64,000 nucleotides of DNA from Sphingomonas aerophila. Its GTDB lineage: Bacteria > Pseudomonadota > Alphaproteobacteria > Sphingomonadales > Sphingomonadaceae. Both the position numbers and the translations under genes were made by a program. The notes beneath the pieces are model-generated. The model saw only the letters and a program-made list of their open reading frames with translations. It did no database searches and was not told the origin of the DNA. The stretch is from positions 124,001-188,000 of the forward strand of contig NZ_JACIJK010000006.1 of NCBI RefSeq assembly GCF_014199305.1. The letters run 5' to 3'. Positions 55,279-62,933 of this stretch are shown here, one piece after another; the first letter of the stretch is position 1, and every line of letters starts with the position of its first letter.

Positions 55279-55956
55279 ATGACCGGCCTGCGGATCGACA
55301 GCTATGACTGGCAAGGCGGGCATGAGGCAATGCTGCGCCTCGGCCCCGACCACGCGCCCCTTGCGATCATCGCGCCCGCGCTGTTCGAGGAAGCCAACCG
55401 CACACGCGCCTTTACCCTCGCGATTGCACGCGCCCTGGCGACTCATGGGATCGGCGTGGCCATTCCGGACATCCCCGGACAGGGCGAAAGCGTGCTTCCA
55501 ACCGACCGCGCCAGTCTGGCAGACTGGCGAGCGGCCTTTGCCGCAGCAACCGCGCAGATCGGCGGCCAGGTGCACGGCATCGCGATCCGCGGGGGCGCTA
55601 TCGTCGACACGGACGCGGAACTCGCCAGTCGCTGGCGCCTGTCTCCGATCACCGGCCAGACCGTCCTCTCCGATCTTCGCCGCGCCTCCCGCCATGCAAC
55701 CGTCAACGGCGAGCCATCAACCCTCGCCGGAAACCGGCTAGCTGCTCCGCTCGTCGCCGCACTAGAGGCAGACGAGATATTTCCATCAACGGGCGGCCCG
55801 GTTCGGACCGTCAGGGTCGACACCGACCCGCGCCCAGCAGATCGGCATGTCGCTGGTTCGCCCTTGTGGCGCCGAAGCGAGCCAGCCAACGATCCTCCGT
55901 TCGCAGCTACGCTCGCTGCCGACATTGCCCAATGGATCACAAGTTGCGGAGGGTGA
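55279..55956 (+). CDS. Exosortase-A-system hydrolase 2
   Basis: A 225-residue alpha/beta-hydrolase-like protein of the second hydrolase family in exosortase A loci. Visible elements are IIAPALFEEANRTRAFTLAI, VAIPDIPGQGES, and a C-terminal catalytic-like region VRVDTDPRPADRHVAGSPLW. The usual Ser elbow G-x-S-x-G is not clear (GIAIRGGAIV stands there), so activity is uncertain. It starts 12 nt after the carrier protein and overlaps the next gene. Confidence 0.85.
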   Translation: MTGLRIDSYDWQGGHEAMLRLGPDHAPLAIIAPALFEEANRTRAFTLAIARALATHGIGVAIPDIPGQGESVLPTDRASLADWRAAFAAATAQIGGQVHGIAIRGGAIVDTDAELASRWRLSPITGQTVLSDLRRASRHATVNGEPSTLAGNRLAAPLVAALEADEIFPSTGGPVRTVRVDTDPRPADRHVAGSPLWRRSEPANDPPFAATLAADIAQWITSCGG

Positions 55957-56732
55957 TCACCTTCACCTGCGACAGGGCGAGCCTGCTCGGCACGCTCGAC
56001 GCGGCTCCGGGCGCCACGGGCCTGTTGATCCTATCGGGTGGCAACGAGGTTCGGGCAGGCGCTCACCGCGGCATGGCACTGCTCGCTGCCAAGGTGGCAT
56101 CCGCCGGATATCCCGTGTTCCGCTTCGACCGTCGTGGAGTCGGCGATTCGGAAGGCGAGAATGGCGGCTGGGAAAGCGTGGAACCCGACCTCATGGCCGC
56201 CCTCGCCATGCTGCGCCGCGAACAGCCGCAGGTCACCCGCGTGGTGGCACTTGGCAACTGCGATGCCGCAACGGCGCTCGCCCGGTTAGGTGCCCGTGCC
56301 GGGGTAGACGCGCTGGTGCTCACCAATCCCTGGACCGGCGACGACGCGGACGGACTGCCCCCCGCTGCCGCGATCAGGCAACGCTACGGCCAGCGGCTGC
56401 GCGATCCGGCGATGTGGCGGCGCGCGTTAAGCGGCAACATCGCCTGGGGTAAGCTCTTGCGCGGCATGGCTAAGAGCCTAGTTCTCGCCCCCAGCACGCT
56501 ACTGAATCGAATGGCTGCGGATCTGGCCGCCTTCCCCGGCCCGCTGACGCTGGTGCTTGCCAGAGGAGACGCCACCGCGATCGGCTTCCGCGCCTTCTGG
56601 ACGGGCGCGGCCTTTGCGCCCGTTCGCGACCGCGCGACCCTGGTCGAACTCGACACAACATCGCACAGCTTCCAGCACGCGGCCGACGCCGCCGCGCTGG
56701 AAGCCGCGGTGCTGGCAGCGCTTACCAGGTAG
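55932..56732 (+). CDS. Exosortase-A-system hydrolase 1
   Basis: A 266-residue alpha/beta hydrolase: ITFTCDRASLLGTLDAAPG, LLILSGGNEVRAGAHRGMAL, VFRFDRRGVGDSEGENGGWE and a nucleophile region ALGNCDAATALARLG that has Cys where Ser is common. The C-terminal His is in DTTSHSFQHA. ATG 55932 gives 266 residues and overlaps the preceding gene by 25 nt; GTG 55953 with a 4-nt overlap is an alternative. The 3' end overlaps trxB by 11 nt, tail to tail. Confidence 0.88.
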   Translation: MDHKLRRVITFTCDRASLLGTLDAAPGATGLLILSGGNEVRAGAHRGMALLAAKVASAGYPVFRFDRRGVGDSEGENGGWESVEPDLMAALAMLRREQPQVTRVVALGNCDAATALARLGARAGVDALVLTNPWTGDDADGLPPAAAIRQRYGQRLRDPAMWRRALSGNIAWGKLLRGMAKSLVLAPSTLLNRMAADLAAFPGPLTLVLARGDATAIGFRAFWTGAAFAPVRDRATLVELDTTSHSFQHAADAAALEAAVLAALTR

Positions 56733-57729
56733 CTTCGGCGTTTTCCTTCTCGCGTGGCGGCTCGTTCATCGCCGCCACGTCGGACTCGAACTGAGCGTGG
56801 GCCAGGAAACGCTCGGCGTCCAAGGCAGCCATACAGCCTGTGCCAGCCGCCGTAATCGCCTGGCGATACACCTTGTCCGCCACGTCGCCGCAGGCGAACA
56901 CACCCGGGACGGAGGTCTTGGCCGTGCCGGGCTCCACCTTCATGTAACCGTCAGCGTCCAGTTCCAGATGTCCGCGGAACAGCTCTGTCGCCGGCGAGTG
57001 GCCGATCGCGACGAAGCCGCCCTCGACGTCCAGCCTTCTCTGTTCGCCGGTGCAGGTGTCCACCAGGTCGAGCGCGACCAGCCCGGCATTGCCCCCGCCG
57101 TCCACGAACTCGCGCACTTCCTTGTTCCACAACACGGTGATGTTGGGGTGCGCGTGCAGCCGCTCCTGCAGGATGCGTTCGGCACGCAAGGTGTCGCGGC
57201 GGTGGATCAGCGTCACGTCCTGCGAATGGTTGGTGAGGTACAGCGCTTCTTCGACGGCGGTATTGCCCCCGCCGATTACCGCAACCTTCTTGCCGCGGTA
57301 GAAGAAGCCGTCACAGGTCGCACAGGCGGACACGCCCTTGCCCTTCATCGCGTCTTCGGACGGGATCCCCAGCCACTTTGCCTGCGCGCCGGTCGCGATA
57401 ACCAGCGTTTCGCCCTCATAGATGTCGCCCGAATCGCCGGTCAGGCGGAACGGACGGCGTGACAGGTCGATGCCGACGATCGTGTCCCATACCATGGTGG
57501 TGCCGACATGCTCGGCCTGTGCCTGCATTTCCTGCATCAGCCAGGGTCCCTGGATCACCTCGCGGAACCCCGGATAGTTCTCGACGTCGGTGGTGGTGGT
57601 CAGTTGGCCGCCGGGTTGGATGCCCTGCACCACGATCGGCTTCATGCCCGCGCGCGCTCCATAGATTGCGGCAGACAACCCGGCGGGGCCGGAGCCGAGG
57701 ATGAGCATGCGGGTAGTATGGGTCGCCAT
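56722..57729 (-). CDS. trxB: Thioredoxin reductase
   Basis: A 335-residue NADPH-dependent flavoenzyme reducing thioredoxin. FAD site LILGSGPAGLSAAIYGARAG, redox-active SACATCDGFFYRGK, NADPH site VAVIGGGNTAVEEALYLTN and HRRDTLRAERI, and the second FAD motif GVFACGDVADKVYRQA are canonical. It is on the minus strand, convergent with the hydrolase 1 gene and divergent from fdhF. Confidence 0.96.
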   Translation of the reverse strand: MATHTTRMLILGSGPAGLSAAIYGARAGMKPIVVQGIQPGGQLTTTTDVENYPGFREVIQGPWLMQEMQAQAEHVGTTMVWDTIVGIDLSRRPFRLTGDSGDIYEGETLVIATGAQAKWLGIPSEDAMKGKGVSACATCDGFFYRGKKVAVIGGGNTAVEEALYLTNHSQDVTLIHRRDTLRAERILQERLHAHPNITVLWNKEVREFVDGGGNAGLVALDLVDTCTGEQRRLDVEGGFVAIGHSPATELFRGHLELDADGYMKVEPGTAKTSVPGVFACGDVADKVYRQAITAAGTGCMAALDAERFLAHAQFESDVAAMNEPPREKENAEATW

Positions 57730-57782
57730 GAAAAAAGCCTCTTAGGAATCGGTGCTGATCTAGGATGTTGGCAGCCTGATTT

Positions 57783-57802
57783 GAACCGATCGATTTCGGT
57801 TC
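57783..57802. promoter_or_regulatory. Palindrome between trxB and fdhF
   Basis: GAACCGA-tcgatt-TCGGTTC is a 7+7 bp palindrome with a 6-nt centre midway between the divergent trxB and fdhF genes. Placement suggests an operator for one or both. The binding protein is unknown. Confidence 0.35.
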
Positions 57803-57856
57803 CCGTCAGGGCATCCAAAGCTGCCCCGGCTCGTTGTGGCCAGAGCGGAGGATGGC

Positions 57857-60172
57857 GTGACACAAGGCAGCAATATCCCGGCCGAAGGGTCGGGCAAGGT
57901 TGAGATAACCGAGTACAAGGGCGCGGCAGGCGGCTGGGGGTCGATGAAGTCGCTCGTCCACATCCTGCCCCAAGAGGACGCGATCGGTCCCGACACGCTC
58001 GACACACTCAGGCGGCAGAACAAGCCCGAGGGCTTCATGTGCGTGTCCTGCGCCTGGGGAAAGCCGGCCAAGCCGCACATCGCCGAGTTTTGCGAGAACG
58101 GCGCCAAGGCAACCGCGTGGGAGCTGACCAGCTACCGCGTCACGCCGGACTTCTTCCAGCAGCACACTGTTGCCGAACTGGAGCAATGGCCCGAGTACAA
58201 CCTCGAACAAGCCGGCCGGCTTACGCATCCGATGAAATATGATCGCGCGACCGACAAATACGTCGCGGTCAGCTGGCAGGAGGCGTTCGATGGCATCGCC
58301 GCCCGGCTGAAAGGGTCGGACCCCAAGAAGGTCGTGCTCTATTCGTCCGGCCGTGCCAGCCTGGAAACCAGCTACATGTATGCGCTGTTCGGGCGTCTCT
58401 GGGGTACCCAGAACCTGCCCGATTCGTCGAACATGTGCCATGAAACGACGTCGGTCGGGCTGAAGAATGCGACGGGTTCCCCGGTCGCGACCATCCAGCT
58501 TCAGGACTATGACAAGTGCGACGCGATCTTCTGCTTCGGGCAGAATGTCGGCACCAACTCGCCCCGCATGCTCCATACGCTTCGCGACTGCGCCAAGCGC
58601 GGGGTGGAGATCGTCACCTTCAATCCACTGAAGGAGCGCGGATGGGAGAAGTTCACCGATCCCCAGAACCCGATCGAGATGGCGACGGGTAAGTCGACCC
58701 AAATCTCGTCGCAATATCACCAGGTCCGCGCAGGCGGCGACATCGCCGCGATCCTCGGCATCTGCAAGCTGACCATCGAGGCAGACGACCAGGCGCTGCG
58801 TGATGGCGGCGAGCGCGTGCTCGACCACCACTTCATCGAACAGCACACGGTTCGCTTCGAGGAGTTCGCCACCTTCTGCCGCAACGCGACGTGGGACGAC
58901 ATTACTCGCGAAAGCGGGCTGACGCGGGAAGCGATCACGGAAGCTGCCCGCGTGTACATGAATGCCAAGGCCGTCATCAACGTCTATGGCATGGGCATCA
59001 CCCAGCACCGCTATGGCATGGACAGCCTGTACATGCTGACCAACATGCTGCTGCTGCGCGGCAATATCGGGCGCGAAGGAGCCGGACCGGGGCCGGTCCG
59101 CGGCCATTCCAACGTGCAGGGGCAGCGCACCGTCGGCATTACCGAAAAGAGCGAGCTGGTGCCGGTCGACAGGCTGAAGCAGCTCTATCAATTCGACCCG
59201 CCCACGGAAAAGGGTTGGGACACCGTCGAAAGCTGCCGCGCCATCATCGCCGGCGAATGTCAGGGCTTCGTCCAGCTCGGCGGCAACTTCCTGCGCGCGG
59301 CCCCCGATTATGGGCGCCTGCGGGAAGCCTGGGCCAAGCTTCCTTTCACTGTCCACATCGCGACAAAGCTCAACAAGAGCCACCTCGTGCCGGGTGAAGA
59401 CAGCTGGATCCTCCCCTGCCTTGGCCGGTCGGAGCTCGACATGCAGGCGACCGGCCGACAGGCGGTGTCGATCGAGGACTCGTTCAGCCACATCTACGGG
59501 TCAGTTGGGAAGGCAAAGCCGGCGGCAGAAACGTTGTTGTCCGAACCCGCGATCGTCGCCGGCATTGCCTCGCGCGTGCTGCCGCCCAATCCGAACATTG
59601 ATTGGGAAGAGTGGGTCGGCGACTATGGCAAGGTCCGCGACGCGATCGAGAACACCTATCCCGACAAGTTCGCCAACTATAACGGCCGCCTGTTCCAGCC
59701 CGGCGGCTTCTGGAAGGGCAACCCCGCCGCGCATCGGAAATGGGAAACGAAGAGCGGCAGGGCGGAATTCAACGCCCCCCGGGCGCTCAACTCCGCAGGG
59801 TTCGCGGACAAGGAAGGCCGATATCGGCTGGTGACGCTCCGCTCCAACGATCAGTTTAACACCACCATCTATGGCTATGACGACCGATTTCGTGGCATCA
59901 AGGGGACCCGCCAGGTGGTCATGATGTGCGTCGCCGACCAGCAGCGATTGGGGGTCAAGGACGGCGACATCGTTGCGCTCGAGAGCGACGCGGACGACGG
60001 CATTGATCGCGTCGTGGAAGGTCTCCGCGTCGTCAACTACGACCTGCCAGAGGGCACGATCGCGGGCTATTATCCCGAACTCAACGTGCTTGTCCCGCTG
60101 GAACACCATGCGCTCGAAAGCCATGTTCCGGCGGGCAAGTCCGTCCCGGTCAGGGTGCGGGTGTCTGCATGA
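57857..60172 (+). CDS. FdhF/YdeP-family molybdopterin oxidoreductase
   Basis: A 771-residue protein of the DMSO-reductase superfamily, FdhF/YdeP branch. N-terminal GFMCVSCAWGKPAK with a further Cys may hold an Fe-S cluster. A Cys-His pair in SSNMCHETTSVGLKNATG occupies the position of the Cys/Sec-His of formate dehydrogenases. Mo-bis-MGD-binding stretches include CFGQNVGTNSPRML, GMGITQHRYGMDSLYMLTN and C-terminal FRGIKGTRQVVMM. Substrate (formate or another) is not certain; YdeP-like proteins are often called formate-dehydrogenase-like. GTG 57857 with GGAGG 5 nt upstream is preferred to GTG 57836. It overlaps mobA by 4 nt. Confidence 0.9.
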   Translation: MTQGSNIPAEGSGKVEITEYKGAAGGWGSMKSLVHILPQEDAIGPDTLDTLRRQNKPEGFMCVSCAWGKPAKPHIAEFCENGAKATAWELTSYRVTPDFFQQHTVAELEQWPEYNLEQAGRLTHPMKYDRATDKYVAVSWQEAFDGIAARLKGSDPKKVVLYSSGRASLETSYMYALFGRLWGTQNLPDSSNMCHETTSVGLKNATGSPVATIQLQDYDKCDAIFCFGQNVGTNSPRMLHTLRDCAKRGVEIVTFNPLKERGWEKFTDPQNPIEMATGKSTQISSQYHQVRAGGDIAAILGICKLTIEADDQALRDGGERVLDHHFIEQHTVRFEEFATFCRNATWDDITRESGLTREAITEAARVYMNAKAVINVYGMGITQHRYGMDSLYMLTNMLLLRGNIGREGAGPGPVRGHSNVQGQRTVGITEKSELVPVDRLKQLYQFDPPTEKGWDTVESCRAIIAGECQGFVQLGGNFLRAAPDYGRLREAWAKLPFTVHIATKLNKSHLVPGEDSWILPCLGRSELDMQATGRQAVSIEDSFSHIYGSVGKAKPAAETLLSEPAIVAGIASRVLPPNPNIDWEEWVGDYGKVRDAIENTYPDKFANYNGRLFQPGGFWKGNPAAHRKWETKSGRAEFNAPRALNSAGFADKEGRYRLVTLRSNDQFNTTIYGYDDRFRGIKGTRQVVMMCVADQQRLGVKDGDIVALESDADDGIDRVVEGLRVVNYDLPEGTIAGYYPELNVLVPLEHHALESHVPAGKSVPVRVRVSA

Positions 60173-60687
60173 CGGGGTTGCTGGGCGCTGTACTGGCTGG
60201 CGGGCGGTCGAGCCGCTTCGGGTCTGACAAGGCGCTGGCACTGTGGGAGGGCCAGCGACTGATCGACCGGTCCCGCGCACTGCTGGAACCCTGGTGCGAT
60301 GAGGTCATCGTGGTCGGTCGGAATGATGATGGCGCCGGAGTGGCCGATCTTCCGCGCGCAAGCCTCGGCCCGCTTGGCGGCATCGCCGGGGCACTCGATT
60401 ACGGGGCAAGCCACGGCTATCGCTGCGTCCTGACGATCAGTTGCGACATGCCGTTCCTGCCCGATGGCCTGGTGGAGGCGCTGGTCCGTCGCGGCCCCGC
60501 ATACTGTTCGGACGCGCCGGTGCTGGGGTACTGGCCGTCCGCCCTCGGCGCACAACTGCTCGGCTGGATCGAGACTGCGCCCGATCTGTCGGTGCGCGGC
60601 TGGGCCCGCTCGGTCGGCGCGCTACCCATCGCCTCCCCCGCTCCGCTCGCCAACGTCAACACGCCCGAGGACTTGCTCGCCCTGTGA
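60169..60687 (+). CDS. mobA: Molybdenum cofactor guanylyltransferase MobA
   Basis: A 172-residue nucleotidyltransferase that attaches GMP to molybdopterin to form the MGD cofactor required by fdhF-type enzymes. N-terminal GAVLAGGRSSRFGSDKALAL binds GTP; TISCDMPFLPDGLVEAL carries the metal-binding Asp; ending LANVNTPEDLLAL. It is shorter than E. coli MobA (194). It overlaps the flanking genes by 4 nt at both ends (ATGA and GTGA). Confidence 0.93.
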   Translation: MTGLLGAVLAGGRSSRFGSDKALALWEGQRLIDRSRALLEPWCDEVIVVGRNDDGAGVADLPRASLGPLGGIAGALDYGASHGYRCVLTISCDMPFLPDGLVEALVRRGPAYCSDAPVLGYWPSALGAQLLGWIETAPDLSVRGWARSVGALPIASPAPLANVNTPEDLLAL

Positions 60688-61517
60688 CCGGGCCCGTTGC
60701 CGGCGACACGGTGAGGCGAGCGCCGACGCTGGTCCTGCGCGCTGACACCGTTCTACCCGGTGAGCGAGTGATTGCGGTGGAGGCGCCCGTCGCGATCGAG
60801 GTCGACGGGCTCGGCTACGCGGTAATGATGATGACCCCGGCCGATCTCCAGGCGTTTGCGACGGGGTTCATGCTGACGGAGCGGCTTGCCGACAGCGCGG
60901 CCGACGTGATCGATGTGGAGCCTTTCGAGTCACAGGCGGGCTGGATCGTGCGCGTGGCCCTGTCTGACCGATGCCGTGGGCGCATTCAGGACCGGGTCCG
61001 CCACCGCACCAGCGATACAAGCTGCGGCTTGTGCGGCATCGCCGGGCTGGAACAATTGCGGCGCCCGGTGTCGGGCCGGCCTGCCCGCCCGGAGGTCGCC
61101 TCGCCCGCTCTCTTCGCCGCCCTGGCCACACTGCGCGACCGACAGTTGCTTAACGCGGAGACCGGAGCCGTTCACGCCGCCGCCGCCTGTGACCGGGATG
61201 GTGGCATTACCCGCGTCATGGAGGATGTTGGCCGTCACAATGCCCTCGACAAGCTGATCGGCGCGCTGGCGCTGTCGGACGAGGCACCGGGGTTCCTGCT
61301 CGTCACCTCGCGGCTCAGCTTTGAAATGGTGGACAAGGCGCTTGTTGCAGGTGTGCCGCTGCTCGTCGGCATCTCCGCACCCACCAGCCTCGCTCTTGAT
61401 CATGCCCGCGAGCATGGGCTGACGCTGATCGCCCTGGCACGGCACGATGCGATGCTGGTCATGAACGATCCGTGGGAGGCCTTCGGGCCTGGTAGCGGAG
61501 GACAGCTACCCACTTAA
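60684..61517 (+). CDS. fdhD: Formate dehydrogenase accessory sulfurtransferase FdhD
   Basis: A 277-residue FdhD that moves sulfur from a cysteine desulfurase onto the Mo cofactor of formate dehydrogenase. The CxxC of the sulfur relay is in TSCGLCGIAGLEQL; FATGFMLTERL and TRVMEDVGRHNALDKLIGAL are further family motifs, with TSRLSFEMVDKALVAGVP at the C-terminus. GTG 60684 overlaps the mobA stop. Its presence strongly supports a formate-dehydrogenase-type role for the first gene of the operon. A hairpin follows at once. Confidence 0.94.
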   Translation: MTGPVAGDTVRRAPTLVLRADTVLPGERVIAVEAPVAIEVDGLGYAVMMMTPADLQAFATGFMLTERLADSAADVIDVEPFESQAGWIVRVALSDRCRGRIQDRVRHRTSDTSCGLCGIAGLEQLRRPVSGRPARPEVASPALFAALATLRDRQLLNAETGAVHAAAACDRDGGITRVMEDVGRHNALDKLIGALALSDEAPGFLLVTSRLSFEMVDKALVAGVPLLVGISAPTSLALDHAREHGLTLIALARHDAMLVMNDPWEAFGPGSGGQLPT

Positions 61518-61553
61518 CCGAGCGGTGAAGACCATTAAGGTTTGACCGCTCGG
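61518..61553 (+). terminator. Hairpin directly after fdhD
   Basis: CCGAGCGGT and ACCGCTCGG pair over 9 bp around an 18-nt loop, starting at the base after the fdhD stop. A second hairpin (GGGCCGC/GCGGCCC, 61552-61570) follows and is trailed by a T/C-rich tract. Together they probably terminate the fdhF-mobA-fdhD transcript. Confidence 0.55.
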
Positions 61554-61570
61554 GCCGCAGACAGCGGCCC

Positions 61571-61755
61571 TCTCCCCTCGACGATAAGCATCAGCCAGCG
61601 CTCACGCGCTCCACCGTGATCCCGACTTGGGAGCGGCGCTCCTAACCCGCGTCTCCTCGGGCGACGCCTCAGAACCTGCGACTGCGCACGGCTGCCGACC
61701 TCGGTTCAGCTGGCGCTTTCGTGCGCCCATCGACTCCGCAGTGGGAGCCGACACG
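61571..61755. other. Spacer at the boundary of the foreign region
   Basis: About 185 nt with no supported gene between the fdhD terminator and the helix-turn-helix gene. It may contain the left junction of an integrated element. I could not find a direct repeat here matching sequence near the integrase. Confidence 0.3.
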
Positions 61756-62286
61756 ATGTCGAATGCCAAGAGCACTGACGCAGCGCTGACCGCGCGCCAA
61801 GCTCGCCAGATTACCCAAGGTTTCACCGCACGCCTGACCGGGCGCGCCGAACGCGGCGCTGACCGGAAGGTCCGCCGCAACAGCGTCGACGTTGGCGATC
61901 GCCGGGCGCAGGTCTCCCGGCCGATCGGCGACGGCACCATGGCCGGCGCGCTGTCCTGGATCGACTGCCTGCTGAAAGCCGTCTCGGAATGGGACAATAT
62001 GGAGCGCCGCAAGAACGGCGCCCGGCCGCTCGGGCTGTACGGCCTGCGCGTGCTCGAGGTGATCCTCGGCCGCCACGGCGCGATCGCGATCGACTTCAAG
62101 TCGGGCCGCCTGGACCCCGCGATCGACACGATCGCACGTGTCGGCCGGATAAGCCGAACGACGGTGGTACGCGCTCTCGCCCAGCTGCGCGCCATGAAGG
62201 TGCTCAGCTGGATCCGCCGGACAGAGAGCACCGGCCGCGATGGCCTGTTCGGGCCGCAACGTCGGCAGGTGTCGAACTCTTACTAG
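61756..62286 (+). CDS. Helix-turn-helix (replication-initiator-like) protein, probably truncated
   Basis: A 176-residue protein beginning MSNAKSTDAALTARQARQIT. The middle (NGARPLGLYGLRVLEVILGR, AIDFKSGRLDPAIDTIARVG, RISRTTVVRALAQLRAMKVL) is a winged helix-turn-helix resembling those of plasmid-type proteins in sphingomonads. It ends QVSNSY at an amber codon (62284-62286), but the same frame continues with FTPEQLPARVLQRLRDLVAR to a TAA at 62511, so the original product was likely 251 residues. It is close to an integrase gene and looks like part of a mobile element. Confidence 0.65.
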   Translation: MSNAKSTDAALTARQARQITQGFTARLTGRAERGADRKVRRNSVDVGDRRAQVSRPIGDGTMAGALSWIDCLLKAVSEWDNMERRKNGARPLGLYGLRVLEVILGRHGAIAIDFKSGRLDPAIDTIARVGRISRTTVVRALAQLRAMKVLSWIRRTESTGRDGLFGPQRRQVSNSY

Positions 62287-62511
62287 TTCACGCCCGAGCA
62301 GCTGCCTGCGCGCGTGCTACAACGCCTCCGCGACCTGGTCGCCCGTCGGGCGCTCCGCCGCCGCACTGGCGCTGAGAGCCCGCCGCACGCCCCGCCCTCA
62401 CCCGCAGAGCCGTCGAGTCCCGAACTTCGCGCTGTTCTGGCCCGCGTCTCGCAGGCCCTGAACGCGAGTCCACCATCCCGTCTGTATCCCTGCTCAGGGG
62501 TTGAAGGATAA
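62287..62511 (+). pseudogene. Separated 3' part of the helix-turn-helix gene
   Basis: In the same frame as the upstream gene and directly after its TAG, 74 sense codons read FTPEQLPARVLQRLRDLVAR, a Pro-rich linker and ELRAVLARVSQALNASP, then stop at TAA 62509-62511. Composition is coding-like. It is either translated by amber readthrough or marks the gene as a pseudogene. Confidence 0.5.
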
Positions 62512-62516
62512 GAGGA

Positions 62517-62540
62517 ATGGGATCGTTCAGACGATCCCAT
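62517..62540. terminator. Hairpin after the helix-turn-helix gene
   Basis: ATGGGATCGT-TCAG-ACGATCCCAT, a perfect 10-bp stem with a 4-nt loop, begins 6 nt after the TAA that ends the full-length reading frame. Its position after the distal stop, not after the amber codon, supports the view that the gene once extended to 62511. Confidence 0.55.
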
Positions 62541-62933
62541 GCGCTGATTTGAAGTCCCCCAGGCCGAAACGGCCCACCTTCCACCACCGGACCGCTTAGA
62601 CGCGCGGTCGGGACCGGGCGGCCATGCCGCCCGATGCTGCCGGAGGGGGACGAGCACGAAGCGTGCCGATCAGCCGCCATCGGAGCGGCCTACGGCCGGC
62701 GAAGCCTAAAATGGTGGCCCCTCCGCGGGGGACTTTGGAGGGGCCTCAGGTTGGGGTCTGTCAACACGGAAAGGCTGCTGACTCGTCAAAGATACGCAAC
62801 GCGATCCGCACTTCCCATGCCGAGAACATGACCCCAACTTTTTACCCAAGAAACGTTCGCGGCGCGCATGAAGGCACTGCGCGGTGTTCGGCCCCAACCG
62901 GCCCTGACTTTCGAGCCCCTGCCATCAATCTGG
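62541..62933. other. Non-coding stretch between helix-turn-helix gene and integrase
   Basis: About 390 nt with no supported gene on either strand. The second half is less GC-rich (AACTTTTTACCCAAGAAACG around 62830) than the surroundings. It could hold an attachment site or remnants of element DNA; no tRNA-like sequence was seen. Confidence 0.35.

Noticed and set aside
57806-59491. 561-codon minus-strand frame opposite the Mo oxidoreductase gene
   Set aside because: Fully inside a conserved gene; product looks like a shadow despite its length.
62287-62933. tRNA or attachment-site core next to the integrase
   Set aside because: No cloverleaf-forming sequence or direct repeat could be recognised in the window; the att site may lie outside.
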